Assembly: GCA_021463345.1 (NCBI GenBank)
Contig: JAJTYM010000006.1
Coordinates: forward strand, 1 to 64,000
Length of the DNA: 64,000 nucleotides
Reading direction: 5' to 3'
Source of the DNA: Pseudobdellovibrionaceae bacterium
GTDB taxonomy: Bacteria > Bdellovibrionota > Bdellovibrionia > Bdellovibrionales > JAMPXM01
In this document: positions 26,418-34,509 of the stretch, piece by piece
Layout of the letters: each line of letters starts with the position of its first letter
Numbering within the stretch: the first letter of the stretch is position 1
Program-made: the position numbers and the translations under genes
The notes under the pieces: generated by a model
What the model was told of the DNA's origin: nothing
What the model saw: only the letters and a program-made list of their open reading frames with translations
The model's database searches: none

Positions 26418-27917
26418 TCAGCTGGGCGCCCAGGTTTTCCCGACGTGCTCGAGAGCCAAGGCGGCGCCGATCGTGAGGTGGTCGCAGCCGCGGGCCGCGA
26501 CGATCTGCACGCCGAGAGGAAGCCCGGAATCGTTCAAGCGGACCGGAGCGACCGTGGCCGGGGTTTCGAGAACGTTGAAGACACCGGTCATCGCGAAATC
26601 CAAGGGGCGGAAAACCGTGGCGCCGAGCTTCGGCGCCGCGCGGGGGTGGGGCGGCAGGAGCAGCACCCCGTCCTCTCCGAGCGCGGTTTCCAGCTCTGAG
26701 AGGACGCGCCGGGCTTCCGAGACGAGCTTCGCGAGCCGAGCGCCTTTGGGCGCGGCGGCTTCGGCGGCGCAGATGAACAGCGTCGGGAGAGTGTAGCGGG
26801 CCCTCCCAACGGCGAGATTGGCGAACTCCCGCGCGACGTTCGGCGCGCGTTCCCCGCCGCCCATGGTGACCGCGAGCGACGGCCCCTCGACCGTTTTCAT
26901 CAGCGCCGCCCAGATGTCGAAGGCGGCCTTCAAGGCGTCCGCCCTGAACTCGTCGACGCGGGCTCCGAGGTTCGCGAGCGCCTCGGCCGCCAGATTGACC
27001 GCTGAAGCCGCGTCGTCATCGACGCGGGGGATCCAGGTCATTTTCGGCCGCGGCATCAAAAAGACGTTCTTGTTTTTCCAGAACGACTCGGGGCGATCGA
27101 AGCCGCCGTCCCGGCTTCGGGCGCGCAAACGGTCGACGAACCCGGTCTTGTTGGTCTCCTCGTCCACGCCGTCTTCGCCCCAGATCGTTTCGAGAACGGG
27201 CCAGAGGTCCCGCGCGCGCCTGGTCAGCATCCCTTGCGTCGTGAACGGGTAGCTCGCGCCGCGGTATCTTTCGCGGGTCGCCGGGTAGAAGGGGTAGTGG
27301 CCGGTGAGGGGGACGACGCGATTGGTGGGTTTATGGCCGAAGACCCCGCAGAACGAGGCGGGTATGCGGATCGAGCCGCCCACGTCGGAGCCGAGGCCCA
27401 TGGGGCTCGCCCCCGCGCCGATGATCGCGCCTTCGCCGCCGCTCGATCCGCCGGCGGTGCGGGAAACATCGTACGGGTTTTTCGTTTCGCCGTAGATGAG
27501 GTTGTCGCACTCGAACCACATCGCCCATTCGGAGACGTTCGTCGTGCCGATCGGGATGGCGCCGGCCGCTTTCAGCCGCGCGACGGTCGAAGCGTCCTCG
27601 GTGGCGACGCTCCCCTTGCGGTGGAGAGTGCCTTGGGTGTTCGGCGCGCCTTCGAGGTCGATGGTCTCTTTGACCGTGAACGGGACTCCGCCGAAACGGA
27701 GCCGCTCCGTCGCGGCCGGGTCCTCGGCGCGCGCACGGTCGAACAGGCGGGCCTCCTCGAGCGCGCGTTCGAACCGGTCGGCGACGATGGCGTTGAGGCG
27801 CGGGTTTTCCCGCTGCGCGCGCGCGACGTGCGCGCGCACGGCCTCCTCGCTGGAGATCGAGCCGTCGCGGATGCGCTCGGCGATCTCCGAAGCGCTCAGA
27901 GTCAGCAATTCATGCAT
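26418..27917 (-). CDS. Amidase signature enzyme, FAAH-like
   Basis: This 499-residue amidase has the Ser-cisSer-Lys triad: K83 in PFTVKETID, the GGSSGGEGA motif with the cis-Ser at 158/159, and the nucleophile S182 in GSDVGGSIRIP. The core around it (GGSSGGEGAIIGAG, then SDVGGSIRIPASFCGVFGHK) is much more like fatty-acid amide hydrolases than GatA. The substrate is therefore more likely a lipid or small amide than Glu-tRNA. There is no signal peptide or GatB/C neighbour. It converges with the SDR gene. Confidence 0.88.
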   Translation of the reverse strand: MHELLTLSASEIAERIRDGSISSEEAVRAHVARAQRENPRLNAIVADRFERALEEARLFDRARAEDPAATERLRFGGVPFTVKETIDLEGAPNTQGTLHRKGSVATEDASTVARLKAAGAIPIGTTNVSEWAMWFECDNLIYGETKNPYDVSRTAGGSSGGEGAIIGAGASPMGLGSDVGGSIRIPASFCGVFGHKPTNRVVPLTGHYPFYPATRERYRGASYPFTTQGMLTRRARDLWPVLETIWGEDGVDEETNKTGFVDRLRARSRDGGFDRPESFWKNKNVFLMPRPKMTWIPRVDDDAASAVNLAAEALANLGARVDEFRADALKAAFDIWAALMKTVEGPSLAVTMGGGERAPNVAREFANLAVGRARYTLPTLFICAAEAAAPKGARLAKLVSEARRVLSELETALGEDGVLLLPPHPRAAPKLGATVFRPLDFAMTGVFNVLETPATVAPVRLNDSGLPLGVQIVAARGCDHLTIGAALALEHVGKTWAPS

Positions 27918-28130
27918 CGCGTCCCCCCTCGACCGTGCCCCAAAAAAAGATGTCCGCCCTATTCAAGGCGAGCGCCGCGCGAGGGTCAAGCTTTCAGTCC
28001 CGGAGCGTGGGCGGCGAGAGGGTCGGGACTTTGGTCCGCACCGTGCGCGCGGCTTCCCCGGGAATGCTTCAAGAACAGCGCGCCGATGCCGATCAGATCA
28101 AGGTCGTATCGAGTCCTTTCGGGAGTCCGT

Positions 28131-28640
28131 ATGCCGCTTCATCGCAAGAGCATCCTTGTCTTCGCGTCGCTCTCGCTCCTCGTCGCGTGCGCCACGCCGC
28201 CGCCCGCGCCGGTGCCGCCGTCCGCGTCCTCGCTGGAGCGGACGAAAATCGATTGCGGACTTGACGCCGAGGTCTGGTTCGACGCGCCCGCCGGGCCCCC
28301 GCGACAAGACCGTCTGCCGGCGCGGGCGCGGGCCTGCGAAGACCTGTTCAAAGAGACGATCGGCGCCAAAATACGCGTCTTGCCCGAGGAGGAGGGCGAT
28401 CAGCTCATCCGCCGGATCTGGGAGCAGGAGCGTCTCCGGGACCGTTTCGACGTGGGCGACAGCATGGCGTTCTGGGGCTCTTTGATGGGCAAGGAGAAGA
28501 TGGATGAGGCGGTCGATCTCGGCATGCACCCGGTCGACTACTATTACGACAGGGTCGCCCGGAACTGGCACGACGCTTCCCGCCGCTTGAATGAGATCCC
28601 GATCGGGAGTACCTGCAGCGGCACCCGGAATTCCGCCTGA
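28131..28640 (+). CDS. Lipoprotein, N-terminal part of a frameshifted gene
   Basis: This frame encodes a 169-residue lipoprotein: signal MPLHRKSILVFASLSLLVACATPP with Cys at about residue 20, then a charged domain (FKETIGAKIRVLPEEEGDQL and VDLGMHPVDYYYDRVARNWH). The last residues after RRLNE are out of character. One base near 28596-28601 would bring in DREYLQRHPEFRL, leading straight into the next frame. It therefore looks like the first third of a longer protein of about 480 residues. GGGAG lies upstream of the ATG. The function is unknown. Confidence 0.7.
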   Translation: MPLHRKSILVFASLSLLVACATPPPAPVPPSASSLERTKIDCGLDAEVWFDAPAGPPRQDRLPARARACEDLFKETIGAKIRVLPEEEGDQLIRRIWEQERLRDRFDVGDSMAFWGSLMGKEKMDEAVDLGMHPVDYYYDRVARNWHDASRRLNEIPIGSTCSGTRNSA

Positions 28641-29569
28641 TGTGGGAATACTACGCGCGTTCGCCGCTCTCCCACCAATCGATCCAGCGAGCGTGGGAGG
28701 CCGGCCATCGGGACGCCGTCACCGTCCTGCGCTCGTCGTCGAGGGCCGGCGTGAGCCGGCTCGGGTTCATGGCGGACGCCGAGCAGCGCCGTTACCTGTT
28801 CCGCATCCCCGCTGTCGGCCGCTTCGTCGAGGAGTTCGCCCGGGAGCTCAAGGTTTACGTCCGCCAGGTCACCGACGACGGCCGGGTCGAGGCCGACCCC
28901 CACGCGAAGCACGATTTCGCGGAACGCATGGCGCGGAAGTTCGCTCCCCGCGTGGCGGACAAGAGGAGCTTCATGGCGGGCATCGACAGCCTCCTGAAGT
29001 TCGTCCTCGTCCACCCGAATCAATACCGCTCCCTGGACGAGGAGAACCTCGCGCCGTTCGTCGTCGACGTCCTGCACGCGCAGCACGACCTCGGGCCGAA
29101 GGAGCGGCTGTCGGCGACCGTGAACCCGACGTACCTGCTCCGCTACGACGAGCGCAGCGGCGTTTTCAACCCGAAGTTCGCGATGGCGGCCCCGAGCGTT
29201 TTCATGATCCAGTTGCCGCTCTCGGCGGTCGTCGTCGACAACGCTTCGCGCTTCGTCGTCCAGGACGAAGTCCGCATCAACAGCGTCAATTGGGGGCCGC
29301 GCGCGCGCCGGGTGACCGTTTGGTCGATGGATGCGGACGAGAACGGCGTTTTCCCGTTGCCGCCCGGCGACGCCCCTCCCGAAGCGGTGGCGGTGATGGA
29401 TTCGATCCACGCGATCGCCACGGGTCTGGCGCCGGGCCGCGGCCTCCCGCGCCAGGACCCGGAAGACGGCCGAGAGCCGTCGGGAACGACGTCGCTCGCC
29501 CCGTCTCGCTCCCCGGGGGCCTTTCCCCGGATGCGGCCGCGCACCATGGATCCCGCGCCAGCGGCGTGA
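28640..29569 (+). CDS. Continuation of the frameshifted lipoprotein gene (C-terminal part)
   Basis: The 309-residue frame starts at an ATG overlapping the previous TGA, with no ribosome site. Sequence upstream in this same frame is coding in character (DREYLQRHPEFRLMWEYYAR) until a TGA at 28592-28594. One missing base just before, probably in the CCC run at 28598-28600, would join it to the lipoprotein part. The body is alpha/beta (VNPTYLLRYDERSGVFNPKF, then FMIQLPLSAVVVDNASRF), and the tail is disordered and proline-rich. I do not recognise the family. Whether the break is natural decay or a sequence error is open. Confidence 0.65.
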   Translation: MWEYYARSPLSHQSIQRAWEAGHRDAVTVLRSSSRAGVSRLGFMADAEQRRYLFRIPAVGRFVEEFARELKVYVRQVTDDGRVEADPHAKHDFAERMARKFAPRVADKRSFMAGIDSLLKFVLVHPNQYRSLDEENLAPFVVDVLHAQHDLGPKERLSATVNPTYLLRYDERSGVFNPKFAMAAPSVFMIQLPLSAVVVDNASRFVVQDEVRINSVNWGPRARRVTVWSMDADENGVFPLPPGDAPPEAVAVMDSIHAIATGLAPGRGLPRQDPEDGREPSGTTSLAPSRSPGAFPRMRPRTMDPAPAA

Positions 29570-29936
29570 GAACCGGTCCGGCGGCCCCTCGGCGCGCCTT
29601 TCCACCGCTCGATCCCGGACATCCGCTCGCCGCCGTTGACCGGGAGGGCGGCGAAGCCCCCGCGCTGAGGGCGCCCGTGTCGAAGATCGATGCGGAGGGG
29701 ACGAAAAACGGCGTCGGCGCGCGGCTCGAACGACCTTCTTCGGCAAAACGGCGACCCAGCGGGTGACCGGGCACATTTTTCAACTTCGCCTAAGGCCGCG
29801 CTCGCGAAGGGGAATCGCGCGGCCCGCGCGGCTCTCTCCGGAGGCTGCGGCTGCGGCATCGATCCTGCTCCGCAGCGGCCCGTTGGCAGGGCCGTTCGAA
29901 AGGCTCCTTTGGTTGCACGTTTACAGAGGTGAAATT
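29570..29936. other. Intergenic region before the ExbB-like gene
   Basis: About 367 bases of high-GC sequence without a credible gene. Open frames on both strands here lack start signals. The promoter of the motor operon should lie within it, but no strong -35/-10 pair is visible. The ribosome site AGAGGTGA (29925-29932) sits at its right end. Confidence 0.4.
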
Positions 29937-30620
29937 ATGGAAGCGTCCCATTCGTTCTCGATCATCCGCTTTTTCGAAGAAGGCGGGTTCTGGATGCTGC
30001 CGATCCTGGCAGCGCAAGTGTTTTCGATCGCCATCATCGTGGAGCGGGTGTACGCGCTCTACATCCGTCGCAAGCCGATGGACACGGCTTTCTTGGGCGC
30101 GCTCGAAGACGACATCAAAAAGGGCAACCTGGACACGGCCGTGAACAAGGCCAAGCACGTCGCGGGTTACAACCCGATCGGCGCGGTGGTCGCCGCCGGC
30201 GCCCAAGCCGCCCTCAATCTCGGCGGCCGCGAGGAGATCCAGGGCAAAATGGACGAAGTCCTGCTCGTCGAGAACGCGCGCCTGCAAAAGCGCACCGTGT
30301 TCCTGGCGATGCTCGGCAACGTCGGCACGCTCCTCGGCCTCCTCGGCACGATCGTCGGCATGATCACGGCGTTCGGCGCGATCGCGACGGCCGACCCCGT
30401 CCAGAAAGCCAGCATCCTCGCCGCCGGCATCTCCGAGGCCATGAACGCGACCGCTTACGGCCTCGTGACGGCCATCCCGGCCCTCGTCGGCTTCACCGTC
30501 CTGCAGAGCCGCGCGCAGAAGCTTTTCGACGACCTCAACCAAGCCGCTCTCCGCGTGTTCAACACCCTGAGTTTCCATTACGAGTCGGTCCCCGCGAAGA
30601 AAGTTCGCATCGGAAAATGA
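29937..30620 (+). CDS. MotA/TolQ/ExbB-family proton channel protein
   Basis: This 227-residue protein has the ExbB/TolQ layout: an N-terminal helix (FWMLPILAAQVFSIAIIVERVYAL), a cytoplasmic loop, and two C-terminal helices. These include LGNVGTLLGLLGTIVGMITAF and ISEAMNATAYGLVTAIPALVGF, the conserved pore region with the Thr/Pro that lines the proton path. The start at 29937 follows AGAGGTGA and gives the normal family length. It is followed by two ExbD/TolR-type genes, so the three should form one proton-driven motor. Confidence 0.93.
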   Translation: MEASHSFSIIRFFEEGGFWMLPILAAQVFSIAIIVERVYALYIRRKPMDTAFLGALEDDIKKGNLDTAVNKAKHVAGYNPIGAVVAAGAQAALNLGGREEIQGKMDEVLLVENARLQKRTVFLAMLGNVGTLLGLLGTIVGMITAFGAIATADPVQKASILAAGISEAMNATAYGLVTAIPALVGFTVLQSRAQKLFDDLNQAALRVFNTLSFHYESVPAKKVRIGK

Positions 30621-30640
30621 CTATAGGCTGATCGTGGACG

Positions 30641-30669
30641 GGCGGAGGGGGCTCCTCCCCGCGCCCGCC
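30641..30669 (+). promoter_or_regulatory. GC-rich hairpin between exbB-like and exbD-like genes
   Basis: GGGCGGAGGGGG pairs with CCTCCCCGCGCCC around a short loop, with a few bulges. It has no T-run, so it is not a classical terminator. It may stabilise the upstream message or set the ratio of motor subunits. Confidence 0.3.
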
Positions 30670-30688
30670 ATCGAGGCATGAGGAAGTT

Positions 30689-31165
30689 ATGGCTTCAGTA
30701 GAAACGACCTCCGATAAAGAGATGACGTTCGACCTCAACCTGGTCCCGTTCATCGACATCCTTTCGACCTGCATCTGCTTCTTGCTGATGACCACGATCT
30801 GGATCCAGATCGGCGTCTTCAACGTGAGCCAGGCGATCGGCAGCGAGCCCCCGGCGGGCGGCAAGAACCCGCCTTCGGTGATCGTGGAGATGAAAAACGA
30901 CGGCCTCGTCGAAGTCTCGCTCAAGGACGTCGAGGGATTGAGGAAACCCCATGCGACCGACATCCGTCCCGCGCGTTCGGGCGGCGTCGACTGGGGCCAG
31001 GTCGAAAACCGGATCACCGAGATCGGCTCGCGCTTCCCGACGGTGAAGACCGTGCTGGTGATGCCGGGCTCGAAGACCAGGTACGACGACGTCATCAAGA
31101 TGATGGACGCGTTCAAGAGGAACAAGATCGATCAGATCGGCCTCGCGCCGCTGTCGGGAACATGA
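30689..31165 (+). CDS. ExbD/TolR-family protein 1
   Basis: This 158-residue protein has a short cytoplasmic tail, a single transmembrane helix starting LNLVPFIDILSTCICFLLM, with the essential Asp in PFIDI (about residue 22), and a periplasmic domain. The periplasmic part is peptidoglycan-facing in TolR-type stators (GSRFPTVKTVLVMPGSKTRYDDVIKMMDAF). Its periplasmic domain is larger than that of E. coli ExbD. It is the second gene of the motor operon, 68 bases after the ExbB-like gene. Confidence 0.9.
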   Translation: MASVETTSDKEMTFDLNLVPFIDILSTCICFLLMTTIWIQIGVFNVSQAIGSEPPAGGKNPPSVIVEMKNDGLVEVSLKDVEGLRKPHATDIRPARSGGVDWGQVENRITEIGSRFPTVKTVLVMPGSKTRYDDVIKMMDAFKRNKIDQIGLAPLSGT

Positions 31166-31180
31166 GAAAGGGCCACGCCC

Positions 31181-31675
31181 ATGCTGACGACATCTCTCAA
31201 ACAGACGCAAATCGCTTCTCCCCTGGCCTCCCAGGGGGTGTTGAAACCCAGGGGCTCGACCGCGCGCCGGGTCCTCTTCTCGTCGTTGATGCTGACCTCG
31301 CTCGTCGACGCGTTCTCGATCCTCGTGATCTTCCTGCTGATGAGCACGCAGAACGGGATCGAGATCGAACTCAAGAAAACCGAGAAACTCCCGCAGGCCA
31401 CGGCCGTGGACGGCCTCGAAAGGGGCATCGTCCTGCGCATCGAGGGGGACCGGTACTTCATCGATGACCGGCCGGTGCCGGAGCGCGGGCTTTCCAAGGC
31501 GCTGGCCGAGGCGAAGGAAAGCTTCGAGTCCGGCCTCCTGAACAACGCCAAGGCCGGCCTGCTCGTGCAGGCCGACCGCGACATGGATTTCGAGGCGTTG
31601 AGCCCCGTGCTCCGCGCGGGCAGCGAGGCCGGATTGAGCCAATTCAAGTTCGCCGCGATCCAGAGCGGGAAGTGA
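31181..31675 (+). CDS. ExbD/TolR-family protein 2
   Basis: A second ExbD/TolR paralogue, 164 residues, starts 15 bases after the first. The N-terminal cytoplasmic part is longer (about 35 residues, with GSTARRVLFSS). The helix LMLTSLVDAFSILVIFLLMS carries the essential Asp in SLVDAF. The periplasmic domain has GDRYFIDDRPVPERGL and AKAGLLVQADRDMDF. An ExbB-ExbD-ExbD set is the composition of the Myxococcus AglRQS gliding motor, although similar triplets occur in other export systems. Confidence 0.9.
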   Translation: MLTTSLKQTQIASPLASQGVLKPRGSTARRVLFSSLMLTSLVDAFSILVIFLLMSTQNGIEIELKKTEKLPQATAVDGLERGIVLRIEGDRYFIDDRPVPERGLSKALAEAKESFESGLLNNAKAGLLVQADRDMDFEALSPVLRAGSEAGLSQFKFAAIQSGK

Positions 31676-31832
31676 GGGGAGTGTCGGTTTCCTGACAGTC
31701 GCGCGCCGGGAAGGTCACTGGGCCCGGCCGCCCCCGGCGGCCTTCCGCCGCGGGCGCCTAGGTTCGAGTACAGGCGCGACCGCGCGGCATCGTCCTTGCG
31801 ATGGGAGGGGGCAGGAAGCAAGGAGACCGACC

Positions 31833-32516
31833 ATGAAGAAAGCCATGTTGATTTTCCTGCTCGCGTTCGCGGGCATCGGTACGGGCTGCGGCAACAAACA
31901 CAAGAAGGCGCCCATCAACAACGTCGACGGGCGGATGGTCCGTTCGGGCGGTGCCGGCGGGCAAACCTTGACCGATATCGCGCTCAACGGCGGCATCTAC
32001 ATGCACAATGAATCGCAGGACTCGTTCCAGTGGAACGTCCAAGGCTTCGTCAATTCGGTCATCCCCGAGGAATACCTCGGCTTCGTCAACGGCGACTACT
32101 ATTCCAACGACTCGCGCACCGGCATCGTGTTCGGCGGCAGGGTGGTCCCGCAGAACGGCCGCATCACGCAGGCCGGCGCCCAAGGCGGTCGCGTGACGAT
32201 CGCGCCGTCGAGCCGCCTCCTCGTCTTCGTGTATGACGAATTCGTCGGGCAGAAGGACGGCTCCGGCCAGGATATCCCGCCGATCCCGATGCACTTGACC
32301 AGCGCTTCGGGCTACGTCGAAGGCGCGCGCGGTTACTTCAAGTTCTGGGACGCGCGCGGCTCGATCACGTTCTCGGGCGAGTTCCGCTCGGACGGCCTCT
32401 TCGTCGCCGACGTCGATTACGACAACCAGGTCCGCTACGACGGGGAGGGTTCGGGCGCCGAAGGCACGCTCGGCCGCGCGATCATCCAGACCTGCTCGTT
32501 CGTGCAATGCAATTGA
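31833..32516 (+). CDS. Predicted lipoprotein, unknown
   Basis: The 227-residue protein has a lipobox signal (MLIFLLAFAGIGTGC, Cys at about residue 19) and AAGGAG before the ATG. The mature part begins with a polar linker and is then beta-rich (FVNSVIPEEYLGFVNGDYYSNDSR-like pieces, TFSGEFRSDGLFVADVDYDNQ). No known domain is seen. It stands 157 bases after the motor genes, so it may be linked with the motor, but spacing does not prove it. Confidence 0.75.
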   Translation: MKKAMLIFLLAFAGIGTGCGNKHKKAPINNVDGRMVRSGGAGGQTLTDIALNGGIYMHNESQDSFQWNVQGFVNSVIPEEYLGFVNGDYYSNDSRTGIVFGGRVVPQNGRITQAGAQGGRVTIAPSSRLLVFVYDEFVGQKDGSGQDIPPIPMHLTSASGYVEGARGYFKFWDARGSITFSGEFRSDGLFVADVDYDNQVRYDGEGSGAEGTLGRAIIQTCSFVQCN

Positions 32517-32620
32517 GCGGTTGGCGGGACCGTCCGCGGCCACCTCGCCGCGGGCAAATCTCTTGATTGTGCGCCGCCCCCCGGGTTCTAATCGGGCCGA
32601 ACAAGGGGACTTCAGGGCAC

Positions 32621-33751
32621 GTGGCGAATCGATTCCATTTCGAAAAACAGATCCTGGATTGCGTCGTCGGCGGCGTATCCGCCCTCGATGTCCCGCGCCT
32701 GAACCTCAAGTCCATCGAAGAGTGCCGGCAATTCGTCAGCGCCTACGGCTACGACCTCGACGATGAGTCGCACCGCGAGCAGCTCTGGGCGTCGCACCGC
32801 CGCGCGGTCGCGCTCATCAAGGATCAATTGCTCGAGGAAGGCGAAAATATCCCCGAGGAGCTCTACGACCCGTCCCGGCTCACCGATCTCTGTCAGTTGC
32901 TGATGTACGCCAGCCGCCGCGAGCCCGGGGCCCGCGAATTGCGGAGATGGGCGTGCGCGGTGCTGCGTGTGATGCACGTCTACGTGCATCTGAGCAACGA
33001 TCTCTTCAGCGTCTTTTCCGACGACATCCAGGCTCAGGTCCTCAAACCGCTCCAGGAGGTGATTTCCGACGATCCGGTCGCCGGCTCGGTCCTGCTCGGC
33101 AAGTCGGTCGACTTCGAGGGGATCAAACTCCATAAATTCGAGGTCAAGCCGTTCAAGACCACGGCGAGTTCCGTGATCAAGCTCCTCGCGCGGCCGGAGA
33201 AGGTCGCGCTCACGCTGCTCGACAAGCTCGGCATGCGTTTCGTCACGCGCACCGTCTACGATTCGTTCCGCGTGATCCACTTCCTGGTCGAGAAACACAT
33301 CGTCAGTTACCCGCACATCATCCCGGACCAGAGCAACAACACGCTTTTCCCGCTCAACGTGTTCATGGACGTGATGCGCGAGCTCGACGCGGATCCGGGT
33401 TCGGCCGCGCTCGAACCGGCCGCCGTCGAGCGGATCCTCCTCGAGCGGCTGGGGAAGGCGCGCGGCGAGGCCGAGTACCTCGAGAAGTTCAACGAGTTCT
33501 CCGGCACAGGGTACCGCTTCATCAAGTTCATCAACCGCAAACTCGTCAACGTCGCGGTTGGCGAGGGCGAGCCGCGGCAGATGTTCCGGTTCTTCTACCC
33601 TTACGAGATCCAGGTGATGGACTACAACACCTACATCAACAACCTGAGCGGGCCCATGGCGCACGACGAATACAAGGCGCGCCAGCGCAAGCGCGCCCGC
33701 GAGCGGGTGTTGGGCTCGTTCGCGCCCGAAGCGAAAGGGGCGCGGGCGTGA
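32621..33751 (+). CDS. Conserved protein of unknown function (TIGR04552-like)
   Basis: This soluble, 376-residue protein is rich in conserved-looking blocks (RAVALIKDQLLEEGENIPEE, YRFIKFINRKLVNVAV, FRFFYPYEIQVMDYNTYI). From memory it matches a family (TIGR04552) found in Bdellovibrio- and Myxococcus-type bacteria with no known role. I prefer the GTG at 32621 (VANRFHFEKQ); the frame can also be opened at a TTG at 32567. It overlaps the acyltransferase gene by 4 bases (GTGA). Confidence 0.7.
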   Translation: MANRFHFEKQILDCVVGGVSALDVPRLNLKSIEECRQFVSAYGYDLDDESHREQLWASHRRAVALIKDQLLEEGENIPEELYDPSRLTDLCQLLMYASRREPGARELRRWACAVLRVMHVYVHLSNDLFSVFSDDIQAQVLKPLQEVISDDPVAGSVLLGKSVDFEGIKLHKFEVKPFKTTASSVIKLLARPEKVALTLLDKLGMRFVTRTVYDSFRVIHFLVEKHIVSYPHIIPDQSNNTLFPLNVFMDVMRELDADPGSAALEPAAVERILLERLGKARGEAEYLEKFNEFSGTGYRFIKFINRKLVNVAVGEGEPRQMFRFFYPYEIQVMDYNTYINNLSGPMAHDEYKARQRKRARERVLGSFAPEAKGARA

Positions 33752-34494
33752 CGCGCTTCCTGTGCTCGGCGCGTTCCGCCTGCGGCCTGGTGTTCGGCGT
33801 GCTTTTCACCGGCGCCATGAGCGTTCTCACGCTGGCCGCCGTCGCCCTGGGGCGGGATCTCCTGATCGACAGGTTCGTGGTTTTTTGGGGCCGGACGTGC
33901 TTGCGCGTTTTCAACGTGCGCGTGCGCCTGCACGACGCGCAGAACATCCCGGGCGATCGCGGCGCGCTTTTCTTGTTCAACCACCAGAGCCTTTTCGACG
34001 TCCCGTGCATGTACGGTTTCGTGCCCAAGCGCCTGCGCTTCGGCGCCAAGGCCGAGCTCTTCAAGATCCCGTTTTTCGGCGCGGCGATGCGCGCGATAGG
34101 GACGCTGCCGATCGAGCGGGACAACCGGGGCGAGGTGTTCAAGATCTACCGCGAGGTCGAAGCGAAGTTCGCCATGAACTGGAGCGTCGCCCTCGCGCCC
34201 GAAGGCACGCGCCAGTCGAAGCCTGAGATCGGCGCGTTCAAGAAGGGGCCCTTCATCTTCGCGGTCAACGCGCAAGCCCCGATCGTCCCCGTGGTGCTTT
34301 CGGGCGCTTACGAAGTCCTGCCCAGGGGGAGGCTGTTGCCGAACGCCGACCGGTGGGCGAGCACGGTGCACGTGCGGTTCCTGCCGTTGATCGAAACGAA
34401 GGGCCTGGCCACGGGAGACGTCGCCCAGCTCACGCAGACGGCGCACGAGAAGGTGCTCGCCGCGTTCGCGGACCTGCGGCGGCTGCCTCTTTGA
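33748..34494 (+). CDS. 1-acyl-sn-glycerol-3-phosphate acyltransferase (PlsC family)
   Basis: This 248-residue membrane-associated acyltransferase adds the second acyl chain to lysophosphatidate in phospholipid synthesis. It has an N-terminal hydrophobic segment (residues 12-38). The HX4D motif is in NHQSLFD (H79, D84), followed by the glycerol-phosphate block LPIERDNRGEVF and the APEGTRQS motif, with the closing VPVVLSGAYEVLP. The start is a GTG overlapping the end of the previous gene. Substrate preference for acyl-ACP or acyl-CoA cannot be told. Confidence 0.88.
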   Translation: MTRFLCSARSACGLVFGVLFTGAMSVLTLAAVALGRDLLIDRFVVFWGRTCLRVFNVRVRLHDAQNIPGDRGALFLFNHQSLFDVPCMYGFVPKRLRFGAKAELFKIPFFGAAMRAIGTLPIERDNRGEVFKIYREVEAKFAMNWSVALAPEGTRQSKPEIGAFKKGPFIFAVNAQAPIVPVVLSGAYEVLPRGRLLPNADRWASTVHVRFLPLIETKGLATGDVAQLTQTAHEKVLAAFADLRRLPL

Positions 34495-34509
34495 GGCCTC
34501 TCCGGGCCG

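Noticed and set aside
28592-28650. Programmed minus-one frameshift in the split lipoprotein gene
   Set aside because: No slippery heptamer or downstream pseudoknot is apparent near the joint, so a base loss is simpler.
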